Shown here piece after piece: positions 32,408 through 40,012 of a stretch of DNA of 64,000 nucleotides (the stretch's first letter is position 1; the number at the start of each line of letters is the position of its first letter). This DNA comes from Streptomyces vinaceus (lineage in GTDB: Bacteria > Actinomycetota > Actinomycetes > Streptomycetales > Streptomycetaceae). Below the pieces are notes generated by a model. The model saw only the letters and a program-made list of their open reading frames with translations. It was not told where the DNA came from and did not search any database. Made by a program: the position numbers and the translations under genes. The stretch is from assembly GCF_008704935.1 (NCBI RefSeq), contig NZ_CP023692.1:5299001-5363000 (forward strand). Direction: 5' to 3'.

Positions 32408-33462
32408 GTAGCCAAGACATTCCCGAAGAGAAGCACCTGCCGAGCGAGCAGGGCGACGCGCACCACGGTGGCGTAGCAGTCGCGGACGATCCGTTCGCCG
32501 ACCCGGGCCTGCCGGTCCACAAGCCCCGTATCCAGGACATCGACGAGCGGGCCGCGAAGCGCTCCGAGCGCACCGTGGCGATGCTGTTCACGCTGTCGAT
32601 GCTGGCCACGATCGGCTTCATCGCCTCCTACGTGACCCTCCCGGTCGACAAGATCGTCTACATCTTCCCGATCGGGAAGGTGAGCGCGCTGAACTTCGCG
32701 CTCGGTCTGACCCTGGGTACGGCCCTCTTCTGCATCGGCGCGGGCGCGGTCCACTGGGCCCGCACCCTGATGTCCGACGTCGAGGTCGCCGACGAGCGCC
32801 ACGAGATCGCGGCGTCGCCGGAGCTCAAGGCCAAGGTCATGCAGGACTTCGCGGACGGCGCGGAGGAGTCGGGCATCGCCCGCCGCCCGCTGATCCGCAA
32901 CACCATGCTGGGCGCGCTGTCGATGCTGCCGCTGTCCGCTCTCGTGATCATGCGCGACCTGGGCCCGCTGCCCGAGGAGAAGCTGCGCAAGACCGTGTGG
33001 AGCCGGGGCAAGCTGCTCATCAACGACAACACGAACGAGCCGCTGCGTCCCGAGGACGTGCAGGTCGGTTCGCTGACCTTCGCCAGGCCCGAGGGCCTGG
33101 AGGAGGAGCAGCACGACTTCCAGACGCAGATCGCCAAGGCCGCCCTGATGATCGTCCGCATCAAGCCGGAGGACATCAAGGACAAGCAGGAACTCGAGTG
33201 GTCCCACGAGGGCATCGTGGCCTACTCGAAGATCTGCACCCACGTCGGCTGCCCGATCAGCCTGTACGAGCAGCAGACCCACCACGTGCTCTGCCCGTGC
33301 CACCAGTCCACCTTCGACCTCTCCGACGGCGCCCGAGTCATCTTCGGTCCGGCCGGCCACGCGCTTCCGCAGCTGCGGATCGGCGTGAACGGTGAAGGTT
33401 TCCTCGAAGCGCTCGGCGACTTCGAAGAGCCCGTCGGTCCTGCATTCTGGGAGCGCGGATGA
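32404..33462 (+). CDS. qcrA: Rieske iron-sulfur subunit of bc1 complex
   Basis: The 352-aa subunit has a charged N-terminus, three TM helices (for example VAMLFTLSMLATIGFIASYV) as in other actinobacterial QcrA, and a C-terminal Rieske domain. The [2Fe-2S] ligands are in CTHVGCP and CPCHQSTFDL. It oxidises menaquinol at the Qp site and passes electrons to QcrC. It overlaps qcrC and qcrB by 4 bp each, so the three subunits are translationally coupled. Confidence 0.97.
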   Translation: MSSQDIPEEKHLPSEQGDAHHGGVAVADDPFADPGLPVHKPRIQDIDERAAKRSERTVAMLFTLSMLATIGFIASYVTLPVDKIVYIFPIGKVSALNFALGLTLGTALFCIGAGAVHWARTLMSDVEVADERHEIAASPELKAKVMQDFADGAEESGIARRPLIRNTMLGALSMLPLSALVIMRDLGPLPEEKLRKTVWSRGKLLINDNTNEPLRPEDVQVGSLTFARPEGLEEEQHDFQTQIAKAALMIVRIKPEDIKDKQELEWSHEGIVAYSKICTHVGCPISLYEQQTHHVLCPCHQSTFDLSDGARVIFGPAGHALPQLRIGVNGEGFLEALGDFEEPVGPAFWERG

Positions 33463-35087
33463 GCACTGCCACTGACACAAAGCGCTCGGCGCCCTCCAAG
33501 GGCGAGCGGGTAGCGGACTGGGCCGACGGCCGCCTGGGCATCTACAGCCTGGCCAAGTCCAACATGCGCAAGATCTTCCCGGACCACTGGTCCTTCATGC
33601 TGGGTGAGATCTGCCTCTACAGCTTCATCATCATCATCCTCACGGGTGTGTACCTGACGCTGTTCTTCCACCCGAGCATGAACGAGGTCGTGTACCACGG
33701 CTCGTACGTGCCGATGCAGGGCGTCCAGATGTCCGAGGCCTTCGCCTCGACGCTGGACATCAGCTTCGACGTCCGCGGTGGCCTGCTGATCCGTCAGATC
33801 CACCACTGGGCGGCGCTGATCTTCGTCGCGGCGATGCTCGTGCACATGATGCGCGTGTTCTTCACCGGCGCGTTCCGCAAGCCGCGCGAGGTCAACTGGA
33901 TCTTCGGCTTCCTGCTGCTGGTCCTCGGCATGTTCACCGGTTTCACCGGTTACTCCCTGCCGGACGACCTGCTCTCGGGCACCGGTGTCCGCTTCATGGA
34001 GGGCGCGATCCTGTCCGTGCCGATCGTCGGCACGTACCTGTCGTTCTTCCTCTTCGGCGGCGAGTTCCCCGGCAGCGACTTCGTCGCCCGGTTCTACTCG
34101 ATCCACATCCTGCTGCTGCCCGGCATCATGATGGGCCTGCTGGTGGCCCACCTGATCCTGGTCTTCTACCACAAGCACACCCAGTTCGCGGGTCCCGGCA
34201 AGACGAACAACAACGTCGTCGGCATGCCGCTGCTGCCGGTCTACATGGCCAAGGCCGGAGGCTTCTTCTTCCTGGTCTTCGGTGTCATCGCGGCCATCGC
34301 GGCGATCGCCTCGATCAACCCGATCTGGGCGCTCGGCCCGTACCGGCCGGACCACGTGTCCACCGGCGCGCAGCCCGACTGGTACATGGGCTTCTCCGAG
34401 GGCCTCATCCGTGCGATGCCCGGCTGGGAGATCAACCTCTGGGGCCACACGCTGGTCCTCGGCGTCTTCATCCCGCTGGTGATCTTCCCGCTGGTGCTGG
34501 CCACGATCGCGGTCTACCCGTTCATCGAGTCCTGGGTCACCGGGGACAAGCGCGAGCACCACATCCTGGACCGCCCGCGCAACGTCCCGACCCGTACGGC
34601 CTTCGGTGTGGCCTGGCTGACGTGGTACGTCATCCTGCTGATCGCCGGTGGAAACGACATGTTCGCGCAGTACTTCCACCTGTCGATCAACAACATCACC
34701 TGGTTCGCCCGCATCGGCTTCTTCGTCGGTCCGGTCATCGCCTTCGTCATCACCAAGCGGATCTGCCTCGGCCTCCAGCGCCGGGACCGGGACAAGGTGC
34801 TGCACGGTCGCGAGACCGGCATCATCAAGCGCCTGCCGCACGGTGAGTTCGTCGAGGTCCACGAGCCGCTGACGCAGGGCAAGCTGCACACGCTGACCGC
34901 GCACGAGCAGTACAAGCCGGTCGAGATCGGCCCGACGGTCGACGAGAACGGCGTCGAGCGCAAGGTCGGCCGCGCCGAGAAGCTCCGCGCGAAGCTCAGC
35001 AAGGGCTACTACGCGCAGGACAACCAGATTCCGAAGCCCACGGTGGAGGAGTACAAGGAGATCCAGAGCGGCCACGGCCACCACTGA
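33459..35087 (+). CDS. qcrB: Cytochrome b subunit of bc1 complex
   Basis: The 542-aa cytochrome b has eight core helices and an actinobacterial C-terminal extension of about 120 residues. The heme b ligands are visible in IRQIHHWAALIFVAAMLVHM and FYSIHILLLPG with LLVAHLILVFYHKH. It forms the menaquinol oxidation and reduction sites. Two hairpins follow the gene, including a strong terminator at 35135. Confidence 0.97.
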   Translation: MSTATDTKRSAPSKGERVADWADGRLGIYSLAKSNMRKIFPDHWSFMLGEICLYSFIIIILTGVYLTLFFHPSMNEVVYHGSYVPMQGVQMSEAFASTLDISFDVRGGLLIRQIHHWAALIFVAAMLVHMMRVFFTGAFRKPREVNWIFGFLLLVLGMFTGFTGYSLPDDLLSGTGVRFMEGAILSVPIVGTYLSFFLFGGEFPGSDFVARFYSIHILLLPGIMMGLLVAHLILVFYHKHTQFAGPGKTNNNVVGMPLLPVYMAKAGGFFFLVFGVIAAIAAIASINPIWALGPYRPDHVSTGAQPDWYMGFSEGLIRAMPGWEINLWGHTLVLGVFIPLVIFPLVLATIAVYPFIESWVTGDKREHHILDRPRNVPTRTAFGVAWLTWYVILLIAGGNDMFAQYFHLSINNITWFARIGFFVGPVIAFVITKRICLGLQRRDRDKVLHGRETGIIKRLPHGEFVEVHEPLTQGKLHTLTAHEQYKPVEIGPTVDENGVERKVGRAEKLRAKLSKGYYAQDNQIPKPTVEEYKEIQSGHGHH

Positions 35088-35134
35088 TCCCGCTTGAGGG
35101 ACTGATCCAGGTCAGTCCTCGTGTCGCCACGGCG

Positions 35135-35165
35135 AGAGCCCCGTCCAGTGTCCGGACGGGGCTCT
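35135..35165 (+). terminator. Terminator of ctaE-qcrCAB operon
   Basis: A perfect 12-bp stem AGAGCCCCGTCC/GGACGGGGCTCT with a 7-nt loop is followed by TT. A weaker 7-bp inverted repeat GGACTGA/TCAGTCC at 35099-35118 precedes it. Confidence 0.88.
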
Positions 35166-35253
35166 TTGCCGTCCCCGGGGCTGGATAGGCTGAACCCCTT
35201 CCCATTCGAGTGGGCCCCGAAATCGGGTGGCCGATCAACAGCAGGAGCGGACC

Positions 35254-36318
35254 ATGAACGTTGCGACCCCGGCAGGCGGCGACAGCGTGGCGGCCCGCGG
35301 CTGGCCGGGCGTCCTCGATGCCCTGCTGTCCGGCCAGGACCTGCGCGCCGACGAGACCGCCTGGGCCATGGACCGGATCATGCGCGGAGAGGCCACCGAC
35401 GCCCAGATCGCGGGCTTCGTGGTGGCGCTGCGGGCCAAGGGGGAGACGGTCTCGGAGATCAACGGCCTCGTTCGGTCCATGTACGACCACGCCAACCTGA
35501 TCGAGGTCCCGGGCCGGACGGTGGACATCGTCGGCACGGGCGGCGACGGGGCCAAGACGGTGAACATCTCGACGATGTCCTCGATCGTCGTGGCCGGCAC
35601 GGGCGCCAAGGTGGTCAAGCACGGCAACCGGGCCGCCTCCTCCGCGAGCGGGTCCTCGGACGTGCTGGAGAAGCTCGGCGTCAACCTGGACCTCACCCCG
35701 GCGCGGGTGGTCGAGGTCGCGGAGGAGGCCGGGATCACCTTCTGCTTCGCGGTGAAGTTCCACCCGGCGCTGCGGCACGTGGCGGCGGCCCGCAAGGAGC
35801 TGGGCATCCGGACCACGTTCAACTTCCTCGGCCCGCTGACCAATCCGGCGCGCGTACGGGCGCAGGCCACGGGCGTCGCGGACGCGCGGGTCGCGCCGAT
35901 CGTGGCGGGCGTGCTGGCGGAGCGCGGTTCCTCGGCGCTGGTGTTCCGCGGTGACGACGGCCTGGACGAGCTGACGACGACGGCGACCTCCCGGGTGTGG
36001 TGGGTCCGCGACGGCCGGGTGGACGAGCAGCCGTTCGACCCGCGCGACGTCGGCATCCCGCTGGTCGACGTCACGGCGCTGCGGGGCGCGGACGCCTCGT
36101 ACAACGCGGACGTCGCCCGTCGGCTGCTGGCCGGCGAGAGCGGCCCGGTGCGCGACGCGGTCCTGCTGAACTCGGCGGCGGCCCTGGTGGCGCTGGACCC
36201 GGGCGCGGGCTCCCTGGAGGACGAGATCCGCGCCGCGATCGCCCGGGCGGCCGAGTCCATCGACTCGGGCGCGGCCAAGGCGGCGCTGGACCGCTGGGTG
36301 GCGGCCAGCAACGCGTAG
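35254..36318 (+). CDS. trpD: Anthranilate phosphoribosyltransferase
   Basis: The 354-aa enzyme transfers phosphoribose from PRPP to anthranilate, the second step of the tryptophan branch. Motifs: DIVGTGGDGAKTVNIST (PRPP binding), KHGNRAASSASGSSD, and FLGPLTNPA. The ATG at 35254 has GCAGGAGCG upstream. It stands alone between the qcr operon and the SAM-IV region and away from other trp genes, as in mycobacteria. A short in-frame tandem duplication copies the end of the gene including its stop codon (36309-36340). Confidence 0.95.
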   Translation: MNVATPAGGDSVAARGWPGVLDALLSGQDLRADETAWAMDRIMRGEATDAQIAGFVVALRAKGETVSEINGLVRSMYDHANLIEVPGRTVDIVGTGGDGAKTVNISTMSSIVVAGTGAKVVKHGNRAASSASGSSDVLEKLGVNLDLTPARVVEVAEEAGITFCFAVKFHPALRHVAAARKELGIRTTFNFLGPLTNPARVRAQATGVADARVAPIVAGVLAERGSSALVFRGDDGLDELTTTATSRVWWVRDGRVDEQPFDPRDVGIPLVDVTALRGADASYNADVARRLLAGESGPVRDAVLLNSAAALVALDPGAGSLEDEIRAAIARAAESIDSGAAKAALDRWVAASNA

Positions 36319-36340
36319 CGGTCCGTCGCCAACGCGTAGC
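36309..36340 (+). repeat. Tandem duplication spanning trpD stop
   Basis: CAACGCGTAGC occurs at 36309-36319 and 36330-36340, an offset of 21 bp. Each copy contains the TAG stop, and the offset is a multiple of three, so the second stop is in frame. Confidence 0.75.
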
Positions 36341-36429
36341 CGCTGATCGTTTCCGGCCCGGCCCCGGTTCCCGCGTATCACCATGCGGACCGGGGTCTTG
36401 CGCGCGGGGGATCTTGTGGCAGGATGCTG

Positions 36430-36548
36430 ACCAGGTCACGAGTGACAGCGTTTTGGCCCCGGCTTGCTGTCCGGCAACCCTCCTTCCGTGGCGGGGTGCC
36501 CCGGGTGATGACCAGGTCGTAGGCAGAAAGGCCTGCGGCAAGCGCGGA
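36430..36548 (+). promoter_or_regulatory. SAM-IV riboswitch
   Basis: The leader closely follows the actinomycete SAM-IV consensus as I remember it. P1 is GGTCA (36434-36438) with TGACC (36509-36513). The conserved core includes GAGTGACAGCG, GGCTTGCTG, CCGGCAACCCTCC and GGGGTGCCCCGGGTGATGACC. A 3' hairpin CGTAGGC/GCCTGCG follows, then GCAAGC (36538-36543), which is complementary to GCTTGC (36462-36467) and could form the pseudoknot. SAM-IV aptamers bind S-adenosylmethionine and shut down sulfur-metabolism genes. A hairpin covering a ribosome site follows directly, with a six-codon ORF and then the SufS-like gene at 36782. Confidence 0.85.
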
Positions 36549-36550
36549 TC

Positions 36551-36581
36551 CCTCGACACCAGGGGTCCTGGTCTCTCGAGG
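36551..36581 (+). promoter_or_regulatory. Expression-platform hairpin after SAM-IV aptamer
   Basis: Outer arm CCTCGA/TCGAGG and inner arm ACCAGG/CCTGGT enclose a GGT loop. The 3' arm contains part of a GAGGAG ribosome site (36578-36583), and CTTTTCC follows. It could act as a terminator or by hiding the ribosome site of the ORF at 36591. Confidence 0.6.
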
Positions 36582-36590
36582 AGCTTTTCC

Positions 36591-36611
36591 GTGAGCAAGC
36601 GAATGCGATAG
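36591..36611 (+). CDS. Possible six-codon leader ORF (MSKRMR)
   Basis: GTG-AGC-AAG-CGA-ATG-CGA-TAG starts 7 nt after GAGGAG, which is partly in the riboswitch expression hairpin. It would encode MSKRMR. It lies 170 bp before the SufS-like gene. Only the spacing and its ribosome site support translation. It could couple SAM sensing to Rho-type termination or mRNA stability downstream. Confidence 0.4.
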   Translation: MSKRMR

Positions 36612-36781
36612 GGCGTCTCCGCCCCTTCTTCACCCTCCGTGCGGCCCCGAATCGTCCGCGCGTCGAGGCAATTCCCGTACCGCCGGCACGTGTGCCACCG
36701 CGCAGTCGCGCACGCACGTCCGGGCACCCGCGTACGGGCCTTCCGAAGCCATTCAGCCTGTCCTGCCGGGGAGATACCGCC

Positions 36782-38173
36782 ATGTCCACGTACCCGAACG
36801 CCGCCGTCGCCTCCGCCTGCGCCCCCGTCTCCGTCGCCCCCGCCTGTGCCGAGCCGCTGCCGGTCCTCGGCCGGGAGGTCACCGTCCCGCTCGTGACGGG
36901 CGGCGAGGTCACGTACGCCGCCCTCGACTACGCGGCCAGTGCTCCGGCGCTCCAGCGGGTCTGGGACGACGTCGCCGCGTACGCCCCGTACTACGGAAGC
37001 GTCCACCGCGGCGCCGGCTACCTCTCCCAGCTGTCCACGGACCTCTTCGAGCAGAGCCGGACGACGGTCGCCGAGTTCCTCGACTGCCGTCCGTCCGATC
37101 AGGTGGTCTTCACCCGGTCCACCACCGACTCGCTGAACCTGCTCGCCGCCGTGCTGCCCGCCGACTGCCAGGTGTTCGTGTTCGAGACCGAGCACCACGC
37201 CTCGCTGCTGCCGTGGGGGGACGCGCAGGTCACGTACCTCAACGCCCCCCGCACCCCGGACGAGGCCGTCGCCACCTTGGAGCGGGCCCTCGCCGACCGG
37301 GAGCCCCACTGCCCGGCCCTGGTCTGCGTCACCGGCGCGTCCAACGTCACCGGCGAGCTGTGGCCGGTGAAGGAGCTCGCCGCCGCGGCGCACACCCACG
37401 GCGCGCGGATCGTCCTGGACGCCGCCCAGCTGGCCCCGCACCACCCCGTCTCCGTGCAGGAGCTGGACGTGGACTGGGTGGCCTTCTCCGGGCACAAGCT
37501 GTACGCGCCGTTCGGCTCGGGCGTGCTGGCCGGCCGGGCGGACTGGCTGCAGGAGGCGGAGCCGTACCTGGCCGGCGGCGGCGCCTCGCGCAAGGTCGCC
37601 CGCCGCGCGGACGGCGGCGTCGACGTTGAGTGGCACACCACGGCGGCCCGCCACGAGGCCGGCTCCCCGAACGTGATCGGCGTCTACTCGATCGCCTCGG
37701 CCTGCAGGGCCCTGACCGAGGCGGGCTTCGAGGACCTCGTCGCCCGCGAGCGGCACCTCATCGCGAAGGTCCGCGAGGGTCTCGCCGAGGTCCCGGCGGT
37801 CCGGATCCTCTCCCTCTTCGGCGACGAGGCCCCGCGGGTCGGCGTGATCTCCTTCGTGGTGGACGGCTGGAACAGCTCGCACTTCGCGGCGGCGCTGTCG
37901 GCCGAGTACGGGATCGGCGTCCGCGACGGCCTGTTCTGCGCCCACCCGCTGGTCCGCACCCTGCTGGGCAGCGAGCCGCAGGCCCAGGGCGAGTGCGGAG
38001 CCCCCGAGGCGGCACCGGGCGAGCGCTCCCTGAACGCGATCCGCGTCAGCTTCGGCGCCGGCACCCCGGACGAGCACGTCGACCGCTTCGTCGGCGCCGT
38101 GAAGGAGCTGGTGGCCGAGGGGGCCAAGTGGCAGTACCGCACCGAGGAAGGCCGCTGCGTCCCGGCCGTGTGA
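36782..38173 (+). CDS. SufS-like class V aminotransferase under SAM-IV control
   Basis: The 463-aa PLP enzyme of fold type I has DYAASAPALQRVW at the N-terminus, ETEHHASLLPW, VLDAAQLAPHHPV, the PLP-lysine in FSGHKLYAPFGSG, and a Cys in DGLFCAHPLVRTLL at the position of the SufS persulfide Cys. It probably acts as a cysteine desulfurase or related C-S lyase. The SAM-IV riboswitch upstream puts it in methionine/cysteine metabolism. The first ~25 residues are a Cys/Ala-rich extension of unknown role. The ATG at 36782 has GGGGAG upstream. The substrate is not certain. Confidence 0.88.
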   Translation: MSTYPNAAVASACAPVSVAPACAEPLPVLGREVTVPLVTGGEVTYAALDYAASAPALQRVWDDVAAYAPYYGSVHRGAGYLSQLSTDLFEQSRTTVAEFLDCRPSDQVVFTRSTTDSLNLLAAVLPADCQVFVFETEHHASLLPWGDAQVTYLNAPRTPDEAVATLERALADREPHCPALVCVTGASNVTGELWPVKELAAAAHTHGARIVLDAAQLAPHHPVSVQELDVDWVAFSGHKLYAPFGSGVLAGRADWLQEAEPYLAGGGASRKVARRADGGVDVEWHTTAARHEAGSPNVIGVYSIASACRALTEAGFEDLVARERHLIAKVREGLAEVPAVRILSLFGDEAPRVGVISFVVDGWNSSHFAAALSAEYGIGVRDGLFCAHPLVRTLLGSEPQAQGECGAPEAAPGERSLNAIRVSFGAGTPDEHVDRFVGAVKELVAEGAKWQYRTEEGRCVPAV

Positions 38174-38186
38174 GACGCTGCGGATC

Positions 38187-38705
38187 ATGACGTACTGGGA
38201 CCCGATGCCGACGCTGCGCGCCTGTGCGGAGGGTGAGCCGCTCCCGGGCCTGGCGCAGTGGGTGCCCGCATACAACGCGACGTGGGGTGCCCGGCCCCAC
38301 GCGTGGTCCGAGCGCAACTGGCGCAACGTGCCCGGACCGTTCTACGGGGCGGCGACCGACACGTGCTGGGCGGGGCGCGGGGTCGCACCGGATCACGTCC
38401 TGTACGACGACGAGTACGGCCAGGAGTTCGTCTACCGCCGGCCGCGCACGCCCGAGGAGACCCACCGGGTCATGGCCGCCGCCTGGCAGGACCCGATGGC
38501 CGGCTTCGAGTGCGACGGCGATGCCCACTGGACCCCGGAGCTGGTCCGGGACTGGTGGCGCGACCGGGGGAGGCCCTGCCCGGGCTGTGAGGGAGGGTCC
38601 GCTACGCGTCGAGGCCGATCGCGAAGGCGGCTTCGAGGTCGTGCTGGGAGTACGTGCGGAAGGCCACGTGGGTGTCGGTCGCCTCGACGCCCGGGATCTT
38701 GCTGA
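38187..38705 (+). CDS. Conserved hypothetical protein with overlong 3' end
   Basis: The open frame gives 172 aa. The first ~130 residues look like a genuine soluble protein rich in Trp and Tyr (MTYWDPMPTLRACAEGEP, AWSERNWRNVPGPFYG, WTPELVRDWWRDRG). The last ~40 residues are Arg/Gly-rich, unlike the rest, and run 104 bp into the convergent RAM-domain gene at 38602-38883. A TGA at 38588-38590 in another frame would end the gene sensibly, suggesting a 3' frameshift or lost stop (or a sequencing error) near 38570-38590. No family is recognised. It starts 13 bp after the SufS-like gene and may share its transcript. Confidence 0.7.
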   Translation: MTYWDPMPTLRACAEGEPLPGLAQWVPAYNATWGARPHAWSERNWRNVPGPFYGAATDTCWAGRGVAPDHVLYDDEYGQEFVYRRPRTPEETHRVMAAAWQDPMAGFECDGDAHWTPELVRDWWRDRGRPCPGCEGGSATRRGRSRRRLRGRAGSTCGRPRGCRSPRRPGSC

Positions 38706-38883
38706 TGCGGCCGGGGATGATGTCCGCCAGGTTCTCGTGGCGGGCCACGCGGACCAGGGCGATCAGGTCGTACGTCCCGGTGACGGAGTAGACCTCGCTG
38801 ACGTTCTCCAGCGCGGCGATCGACTCGGCGATCTCGGGGATGCGGTCCACGCTGGTCTTGATGAGCACGATCGCGGTGATCAC
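38602..38883 (-). CDS. Stand-alone Lrp/AsnC ligand-binding (RAM) domain protein
   Basis: The 93-aa protein is an isolated RAM domain: MITAIVLIKTSVDRIPEIAES, the VYSVTGTYDLIALVRV strand pair and a TDTHVAFRTYSQHDL C-terminus. The DNA-binding helix-turn-helix of Lrp/AsnC regulators is absent. Such domains form oligomers that bind amino acids and may modulate full-length Lrp proteins. It is encoded downstream of and overlapping by 4 bp the rhomboid protease gene, so they are an operon. Its 3' end overlaps the opposite gene at 38187. Confidence 0.9.
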   Translation of the reverse strand: MITAIVLIKTSVDRIPEIAESIAALENVSEVYSVTGTYDLIALVRVARHENLADIIPGRISKIPGVEATDTHVAFRTYSQHDLEAAFAIGLDA

Positions 38884-39614
38884 GGCTGGCTGTCTCCCTC
38901 GGTGGCCGTCGCTGGTCGCCTCACTCTAGTCGTACGCCGATAGCGCACCCACGCGTAGACGAAGCCCAGCGAGAAGCCCACCAGGTGGGCGAGGTAGGCC
39001 ACCCCCGGGCCGCTGCCCGCGCGGTGCGCGGCCACCCACTGGAGGGCGAACCAGAACAGCAGGACCAGCCACGCCGGGAAGCGCAGCGGCAGGAAGAGCA
39101 GGAACGGGAACAGGCTGGTCACCCGCGCCCGCGGGAACAGGCACAGGAAGGCGCCCAGCACCGCCGAGATCGCGCCCGAGGCACCCACCAGCGTCTGCGC
39201 CGAGGAGGCGTTGGCCGCCGCGTACGCCGCCAGCGCCAGGTAGCCCGTGCAGACGTAGAACGACAGGAACTCCGGCCGCCCCATCCGCTCCTGCGTCATC
39301 ACGCCGAAGACGTACAGGAACAGCATGTTGCCGAGCAGGTGGAGCCAGCTGCCGTGCACGAACAGGGCGGTGAGCGGGGTCAGCAGGGCCCGCGCCGAGC
39401 CGGTGAAGAGCTCGTCGGGGACCACGCCCCAGCGCCGGAAGTACGCGGTCCCCGTCTCCAGTAACCGCTCGCCCGTCCCGTACGAGGGATTCAGCCCCGA
39501 GGCCGGGCCGAGCAGGAACACCACGCAGCAGCCGGCGATCAGCGCATGGACGACCACCGGGCCCCGGGCGGCCTCCCGGAGGGCCTGCCACCTTACGATC
39601 ATGCGATCGAGCAT
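38880..39614 (-). CDS. Rhomboid-family intramembrane serine protease
   Basis: The 244-aa protein has six to seven TM helices and the complete rhomboid catalytic apparatus: the HGSWLHLLGNMLFLYVFG motif in TM2, the Ser in LVGASGAISAVLG (GxSG) of TM4, and the His in AHLVGFSLGF of TM6. It cleaves TM substrates in the cytoplasmic membrane. Substrates are unknown. It overlaps the RAM-domain gene downstream. The ATG at 39614 was kept; a second ATG four codons later is equally possible. Confidence 0.93.
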   Translation of the reverse strand: MLDRMIVRWQALREAARGPVVVHALIAGCCVVFLLGPASGLNPSYGTGERLLETGTAYFRRWGVVPDELFTGSARALLTPLTALFVHGSWLHLLGNMLFLYVFGVMTQERMGRPEFLSFYVCTGYLALAAYAAANASSAQTLVGASGAISAVLGAFLCLFPRARVTSLFPFLLFLPLRFPAWLVLLFWFALQWVAAHRAGSGPGVAYLAHLVGFSLGFVYAWVRYRRTTRVRRPATATEGDSQP

Positions 39615-39729
39615 GACCCAAGCGGACCCGCCCCGAGCACCGGCAGGCCGTAGGGTTACGTGCTGCGGTCCGCCGATTGACGCGGACGGCGGCTTTAATT
39701 GAATGAGCTACGAAGGAGAGAGCGGCCTG

Positions 39730-39969
39730 ATGACGGTTCCCCTGCCGACCGACACCACCCGGTGGCGCTGCACGCTGTGCGGCAACCTCACGCGTTTCGA
39801 CGTCACCCGTTCGTCGAAGGTCGTGGAGTACGTCCACCTGGATCTCGCCGGGGAGCCCAAGGTCGAGGAACGCGAGGTGGTCAATGAGACCATCGAGTCG
39901 GTCCGCTGCCGGTGGTGCAACGCGGTGGACCAGATCGAGCTCGTGGACAGGCCGGGTGCGGACTCCTGA
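39730..39969 (+). CDS. Small zinc-ribbon protein
   Basis: The 79-aa protein has two CxxC pairs (WRCTLCGNLTRFD and SVRCRWCNAVD) about 46 residues apart, predicted to bind one zinc. The region between them is acidic with VEYVHLDLAGEPKVEEREV. The ATG at 39730 is preferred over the ATG at 39703, since AAGGAGAG precedes it and conserved sequence begins there. The function is unknown. It is followed after 43 bp by the NYN-domain gene on the same strand and may be co-transcribed. Zinc ribbons of this size often bind RNA or protein partners. Confidence 0.82.
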   Translation: MTVPLPTDTTRWRCTLCGNLTRFDVTRSSKVVEYVHLDLAGEPKVEEREVVNETIESVRCRWCNAVDQIELVDRPGADS

Positions 39970-40012
39970 CGGAGCCCCGCCCACAGGTGAATGACGGTAG
40001 GGGTGACGGATT

